A stretch of 19,704 nt of DNA from Oscillospiraceae bacterium (lineage in GTDB: Bacteria > Bacillota > Clostridia > Oscillospirales > Ruminococcaceae), in the NCBI GenBank assembly GCA_900768245.1, contig CAAGCE010000154.1:1-19704 (forward strand), in the 5' to 3' direction. Made by a program: the position numbers and the translations under genes. Of the stretch, positions 16,417-19,704 are shown piece by piece (position 1 is the first letter of the stretch; each line of letters begins with the position of its first letter). The notes under the pieces were generated by a model that saw nothing but the letters and a program-made list of their open reading frames with translations, had not been told where the DNA came from and did not search any database.

Positions 16417-16476
16417 TATCTTTCTGCCTATTATCAACAAAAAAACGTCAGCATACATTAAACAATTATCCCAGTA

Positions 16477-16707
16477 TCAGCCCTTGCGTGAATAACTCAC
16501 CTTATCCGCCAAAATAACCTCATCAACCATAACCGCCGAAAAAGCAGCGGTCATACCAATCTTCAGCCTTTCATCAATACCCTCGCTGTCGATCTGAACG
16601 ACAAGCTCCTTGCCGTCCTTTGTCCTGACAGTCACATTGTACTTTCCAAGCTCAATATGCTCGGGCTTCTTTATTACCTCACCCGTTATCATCATTTTTC
16701 TGTTCAC
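16477..16707 (-). CDS. Small hypothetical protein at the end of the par operon
   Basis: A 76-aa protein, not recognised. Alternating hydrophobic/charged segments (VIKKPEHIELGKYNVTVRTKDGKELVVQ is the clearest part, residues 11-38) suggest a small beta-barrel-like or OB-like fold. The start is GTG, overlapping the parB stop in GTGA, so it is translationally coupled to parB. Last gene of the operon; a role in partition or its control is possible by context only. Confidence 0.72.
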   Translation of the reverse strand: MNRKMMITGEVIKKPEHIELGKYNVTVRTKDGKELVVQIDSEGIDERLKIGMTAAFSAVMVDEVILADKVSYSRKG

Positions 16708-17687
16708 GCTATTTCCTCCTCGTTATTTTCAAAATAGTACGCAAGTGCTTTTTCGATTATAAGATTGGCTTCTTTCTTTGAGTAACCGCCGAGATACCTT
16801 GAATATGTTGCCTTTGGAATAGTGACTTTCTCGCCTGCTTCTTTTGGCTTAGCATCTTCACCATAAGTTCCGCATAAAACCTCAGCAATAAGCTCTTCCG
16901 ACGGACTTGCATACGAGCCTGCTATCTCTCTCATCTGCTTTGCCATTTTCATATCAATGACCGAAACTTCCTGCTGCGACATCACTTTCACAAGCATATC
17001 CTGCATTTCTTTCGGGATATATGAAAGCTCCACCGCAGGACGCAGCTTTATATTGCCGTCATCGACCATAGTTTTAAGTTCATTGGAAAGCTCATTGATA
17101 CGTAGAAGTCTTGCGACTGTTGCATGACTGATACCATATTCTTCGGCGGTCATATCTCTTGTACGAATATAATTATCTCCACCATCTTTTCCGTGCTCCA
17201 CCGGAGCACGCATCTGATTTCCGCCTTCAAGCAAAGCTAATTCATCGGATATTGCTTTCAATTTTCTGCTGTCAAACAGCCGCTTATATCTCACTGAAAC
17301 TGCAAATGCCTGTTCGGAAATTTTCAGTTCCTTAAATCCACGTTGAAGAAGATTTGTTTCAATAACATAAACTTCTGCAAATTCATCGGGCAGATTTTCT
17401 TTTATTACAGCAGGAACATTTTTCTTTCCAGCTATCTTCGCAGCATTGACCCTGTTATGCCCCGACAATATTTCATAAGTATCGCTGTCCGGAACATTGC
17501 GAACAATTATCGGAACCATAATCCCATACTGCTGAACGCTCCTGACCATATCATCAAGCCTTTCACCCTCATAGAGCTTAAAGCAATGATTTTTATACGG
17601 TATCAGCTTATCAATATCAATGCTGCGCACAGCGTTTTTCATAACATCGGGTGTGCCGATAAATGAGTTAAGGTCAAATCTGCTCAT
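16704..17687 (-). CDS. parB: ParB-like partition protein
   Basis: A 327-aa ParB/Spo0J-family protein, which binds a centromere-like site and works with ParA to segregate the replicon or stabilise the element. The N-terminal ParB domain includes LSGHNRVNAAKIAG at residues 74-87 (the GERR-like box in its GHNR variant, the CTP-binding region) and IETNLLQR at 109-116. A helix-turn-helix follows at about 178-200 (MTAEEYGISHATVARLLRI). Residues 160-165 (RAPVEH) are encoded by a perfect inverted repeat shared with the gene at 5581-5919, apparently an insert in the linker before the helix-turn-helix. The ATG overlaps the parA stop (ATGA). Confidence 0.93.
   Translation of the reverse strand: MSRFDLNSFIGTPDVMKNAVRSIDIDKLIPYKNHCFKLYEGERLDDMVRSVQQYGIMVPIIVRNVPDSDTYEILSGHNRVNAAKIAGKKNVPAVIKENLPDEFAEVYVIETNLLQRGFKELKISEQAFAVSVRYKRLFDSRKLKAISDELALLEGGNQMRAPVEHGKDGGDNYIRTRDMTAEEYGISHATVARLLRINELSNELKTMVDDGNIKLRPAVELSYIPKEMQDMLVKVMSQQEVSVIDMKMAKQMREIAGSYASPSEELIAEVLCGTYGEDAKPKEAGEKVTIPKATYSRYLGGYSKKEANLIIEKALAYYFENNEEEIA
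17192..17208. repeat. Palindrome GTGCTCC-N3-GGAGCAC, copy 2 (inside parB)
   Basis: A perfect 7-bp inverted repeat around ACC, matching copy 1 at 5707-5723. It falls in the poorly conserved linker of ParB, where an insertion would be tolerated. It could alternatively be a ParB binding site, since centromere-like sites are often near or inside par genes. Confidence 0.75.
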
Positions 17688-18460
17688 GCCGTTACCCTCC
17701 TTACCACTTCGTCCGCAAACTGCCTGTATTCCTCACCCAGCTTCGAATTTGCCTTAAAACACAGTGCTTTCTTCTCCTTTGATGAATATGCCGCCGTTAC
17801 AGAACGGGATATGTTCATTGGAAATACAAGCTCACCATATATATCCTCAAATACTTTGCGTGTGTCCTTTGACATTGCTGTGTTATCTGCCATTGTGGGC
17901 AGTATTCCAAGCAGTTTCAGATTAGGATTGATGGTTGCCTGAACCTGTCCGATAATATCCGTTATGGCTTTCAGAGCCTTGCGTGAAAACTCTTGCGTCT
18001 GAGCGGGAATTATAACTCCGTCCGCCGCTACCAAAGCATTCAGCACAAGCACACCAAGCGACGGCTGACAGTCGATTATGATATAGTCATATTCGTCCCT
18101 GATCCCTGCAAGCATTCTTTTCAGCACGGTTTCTCTTGGCATTACCGTTACAAGATACATCTCCGCACCTGCAAGAGAAATATCCGCAGGAATATATTCA
18201 ACGCCGCCGTTCTTCTCACTTATCTGAATAATTTCGTGAAGATCAACATTTTCTCCCCTGACAAAACGCTCGATCATCTGACTGACAGTATCGGAGGATT
18301 CATCCTCATATCCGAGATATGTTGAAGCATCGCCCTGTGGATCAAAGTCAACGATAAGCACTTTTTTGCCCATAATTTTAAGCGCAGCACCGAGATGTAC
18401 GGCAGAAGTCGATTTGCTTGTTCCACCCTTCTGATTACTTAATGTAAGTATCTTTCCCAT
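17684..18460 (-). CDS. parA: ParA/Soj-family partition ATPase
   Basis: A 258-aa ParA ATPase, which cycles on the nucleoid and is stimulated by ParB to move or stabilise DNA. Visible motifs are a deviant Walker A KGGTSKST (residues 11-18, serine in place of the usual second-block glycine but with both lysines), DFDPQGD at 38-44 and Walker B IIIDCQPSLG near 130. I chose ATG 18460 because AGGAGAG lies 8 bp upstream; a GTG at 18469 would sit directly on that ribosome binding site. There is no N-terminal helix-turn-helix, so it is the short type that usually needs another protein for autoregulation. The divergent ribbon-helix-helix gene is the candidate for that role. Confidence 0.95.
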   Translation of the reverse strand: MGKILTLSNQKGGTSKSTSAVHLGAALKIMGKKVLIVDFDPQGDASTYLGYEDESSDTVSQMIERFVRGENVDLHEIIQISEKNGGVEYIPADISLAGAEMYLVTVMPRETVLKRMLAGIRDEYDYIIIDCQPSLGVLVLNALVAADGVIIPAQTQEFSRKALKAITDIIGQVQATINPNLKLLGILPTMADNTAMSKDTRKVFEDIYGELVFPMNISRSVTAAYSSKEKKALCFKANSKLGEEYRQFADEVVRRVTA

Positions 18461-18465
18461 AAATT

Positions 18466-18876
18466 TCACTCTCCTATCTGTATGTCTTCTGCTTTTTTCT
18501 GCATAGCTTTCAGTACGTTCACAAGTACCGCCGTGTCCGTATCGTCAAAATCTTCACCCTCGTCAAGACTGAGCTTTACATCGGGAATGACATAAATATC
18601 AAGGAATTCAAGCCTTTCACGAATATATCTTCCAAGCGCAGTCTTGATACCCATTGCCATATTGATATTGCTGTCAGCAGTATCAATTATGTACTCTTCA
18701 AGAGCTGCAACAGTCATTTCAAGCTGCTCCAAGTCAAGCTCATCAAGAAAACTTGACATTGATGAAGCGGCAATGTCCTCCCACTCATTGTAATCATCAT
18801 CGACCTCGCAACAATAGCCGATGTCCTCGATAATGTCCTGTACTCTCTCATAGCTTTCATCTGAAATTCTTAACAT
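18466..18876 (-). CDS. Acidic hypothetical protein upstream of parA
   Basis: A 136-aa, strongly acidic, helical protein with no recognised domain (D/E-rich stretches such as DEGEDFDDTDT). No membrane segment or signal. The ATG has CGGAGG at good spacing inside the end of the previous gene, and its stop lies 5 bp before the parA start, so it is expressed with parA. The acidity could indicate a protein partner or DNA mimic, but this is speculation. Confidence 0.72.
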   Translation of the reverse strand: MLRISDESYERVQDIIEDIGYCCEVDDDYNEWEDIAASSMSSFLDELDLEQLEMTVAALEEYIIDTADSNINMAMGIKTALGRYIRERLEFLDIYVIPDVKLSLDEGEDFDDTDTAVLVNVLKAMQKKAEDIQIGE

Positions 18877-18879
18877 AAT

Positions 18880-19155
18880 TCATTCCTCCGTTTTTGATTT
18901 ATTAAGGTCAATTCCGCAGTTTTTCCTGAGAATCGTCTTTATTGCTTCGCTTGGTTCGGGTGGATTTGTCCTGAGTTTTTCAAAGTAGGCTGCTTCTTCC
19001 TCCTTCTTCTTTCGCCTGTTCTCGGCTGCGATCACCGCCTTTTCATACATTCTTTTCTTACGCTCGGCTTCGTTTGCCTTGACTTCCTCATGAGCTTTCA
19101 GAAATGCAGCTGCAATTCTGAGGTCGGTCTGAAGCTTTTCGGTTTTTTCGTCCAT
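18880..19155 (-). CDS. Small charged, coiled-coil-like hypothetical protein
   Basis: About 91 residues, highly charged, with long Lys/Glu-rich helices (ERKKRMYEKA and ENRRKKKEEEAAYFEKL) that suggest a coiled coil. Not recognised. The ATG at 19155 is 9 bp after AAAGG; an ATG at 19161 and a GTG at 19164 are in frame but too close to that site. First gene of the leftward par operon, directly downstream of the palindrome-controlled promoter region. Its stop is interwoven with the ribosome binding site of the next gene. Confidence 0.7.
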   Translation of the reverse strand: MDEKTEKLQTDLRIAAAFLKAHEEVKANEAERKKRMYEKAVIAAENRRKKKEEEAAYFEKLRTNPPEPSEAIKTILRKNCGIDLNKSKTEE

Positions 19156-19203
19156 TTTCATCACCCTTTCGATCTTTATGTTCCCGCTGTATCTTTATAT
19201 CAC

Positions 19204-19217
19204 TACTTATATAAGTA
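19204..19217. promoter_or_regulatory. Operator-like palindrome TACTTATATAAGTA, leftward side
   Basis: A perfect 14-bp palindrome, identical to the one at 19280-19293 and 76 bp from it. It overlaps the most likely promoter of the leftward par operon: TTGAAA at 19225-19220 is followed by the palindrome and then TGATATAAA. Confidence 0.75.
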
Positions 19218-19273
19218 TTTTTCAATAGTAAATACAAACAAATCTTCATAATAAAGTTTGTCCTGTCTGCATA

Positions 19274-19302
19274 TTGATTTACTTATATAAGTATGTTATA
19301 CT
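19274..19302 (+). promoter_or_regulatory. Promoter of the ribbon-helix-helix gene with operator in its spacer
   Basis: TTGATT (19274-19279), a 17-bp spacer, and TATACT (19297-19302). The 14-bp palindrome TACTTATATAAGTA occupies 19280-19293, almost the whole spacer, so a bound repressor would exclude RNA polymerase. Confidence 0.78.
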
Positions 19303-19337
19303 GTTATGATAAATATTTTAAGTCGGGAGGAAAATTT

Positions 19338-19556
19338 ATGCCCGTATCGGAAAAACAAAAAGGCTATTCCCGAAAATGGGATAAGGATAATATGCGAACC
19401 CTTGCCACCCGTGTCCGTACCGATGTTGCGGAGGATTTCAAGAAATACTGCGAAGAAAAAGGGACTTCCTGCACCTCCGAGGTCAAGCGGCTTATTGAAG
19501 CTGCTCTGGAGGAGTGGTACAAGGAACTTGAAGAACGTGAAAAACAGGGCAAATAA
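19338..19556 (+). CDS. Ribbon-helix-helix (Arc/CopG-like) DNA-binding protein
   Basis: A 72-aa protein. Residues 20-26 (RTLATRV) fit the DNA-contacting beta strand, 28-41 the first helix and 46-58 the second helix (TSEVKRLIEAALEEW), the layout of Arc/CopG-type repressors that bind palindromes as dimers. The ATG at 19338 is preceded by GGGAGG at good spacing; upstream in-frame starts lack a ribosome binding site. It is transcribed away from the par operon, and two identical palindromes lie in the shared control region, so I infer autoregulation and repression of the par operon. Confidence 0.85.
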   Translation: MPVSEKQKGYSRKWDKDNMRTLATRVRTDVAEDFKKYCEEKGTSCTSEVKRLIEAALEEWYKELEEREKQGK

Positions 19557-19612
19557 TAAATCTATACAAGCTTATTTACCCGACAAATCGAAATTTATAA
19601 AGGAGAATATTG

Positions 19613-19704
19613 ATGAAACTATTTTTATGTTCGCACTTTTCAAGTGTAGGAAGTCTGATAAAGGAAGAAATTGAAAATAAGAAAGTCGCATTTATTCCAA
19701 CAGC
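19613..19704 (+). CDS. Peptidase E (S51) / class I glutamine amidotransferase-like protein, partial
   Basis: Only the first 30 or so codons lie in the window; the gene runs off the right edge. It begins MKLFLCSHFSSVG and reaches KKVAFIPTA, the usual start of S51 peptidase E-like proteins. The catalytic region is not visible. The ATG follows AAAGGAG at 7-bp spacing. It lies 56 bp after the ribbon-helix-helix gene on the same strand and may be co-transcribed, or may be the neighbouring host gene beyond the element. Confidence 0.7.
   Translation, partial: MKLFLCSHFSSVGSLIKEEIENKKVAFIPT

Noticed and set aside
19306..19674. Plus-strand open frame of 122 codons over the regulator
   Set aside because: Out of frame with both the ribbon-helix-helix gene and the peptidase E start, each of which has a better ribosome binding site and recognisable sequence.

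Overview
The window looks like part of a degraded conjugative (ICE/CTn-type) element from a low-to-moderate GC, Gram-positive gut Clostridia. A Ruminococcus-like host is my inference, based on strong GGAGG ribosome binding sites, sigma-A promoters, a Maff2/PrgI/VirB4 transfer module and Ser/Thr/Glu-rich lipoproteins. I see no tRNA, rRNA, CRISPR array, transposase or integrase. Almost everything reads leftward (minus strand); the exceptions are a sigma-factor cassette in the middle and a small regulator plus a partial gene at the right end.

Layout, left to right. (1) Positions 1-5618 hold a two-helicase module on the minus strand: an SNF2/RapA-type ATPase (1103 aa) followed by a RecQ-type helicase (about 622 aa) that overlaps it. 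Upstream lies the headless C-terminus of a third gene with a Cys-x2-Cys-x5-Cys motif like the Fe-S staple of Cas4/AddB-type nucleases. This resembles an anti-phage or DNA-processing operon (compare DpdE/DpdF-type helicase pairs) that has lost its 5' end. (2) Positions 5581-10966 hold a transfer module: a Maff2/VirB2-like small membrane protein, a TrbL/VirB6-like protein, a small acidic protein, PrgI, and a VirB4 ATPase with an unusual N-terminal extension and its own membrane segment. A short, probably truncated gene follows and runs into the helicase module at a junction near 5581-5621. (3) Positions 11082-12945 hold a sigma-factor cassette on the plus strand, with its own strong promoter and terminator. 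The sigma gene is split by an in-frame TGA. The cassette sits where the VirD4 coupling protein is usually found in such elements, and the minus-strand gene to its right loses its natural end there. (4) Positions 12946-15049 hold that truncated transfer-associated gene and a lipoprotein translationally coupled to it. (5) Positions 15264-16416 are a self-contained transcription unit for a secreted alpha/beta-hydrolase lipoprotein, with promoter and terminator both visible. (6) Positions 16477-19161 are a tightly overlapped partition operon: two small charged proteins, ParA, ParB and a 76-aa protein. (7) Positions 19204-19556 hold a divergent control region with two identical 14-bp palindromes and a ribbon-helix-helix regulator. 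The window ends inside a peptidase E (S51)-like gene.

How the parts fit together: parAB and its small partners would maintain the element, with the ribbon-helix-helix protein probably repressing both divergent promoters through the palindromes. The transfer module would build the membrane channel, but no coupling protein or relaxase is visible, so this copy may be immobile or may depend on a helper. The most interesting points are the decapitated nuclease/helicase module, the palindromic repeat embedded in frame in two coding sequences, the membrane-anchored VirB4, the split sigma factor, and the twin-palindrome switch.
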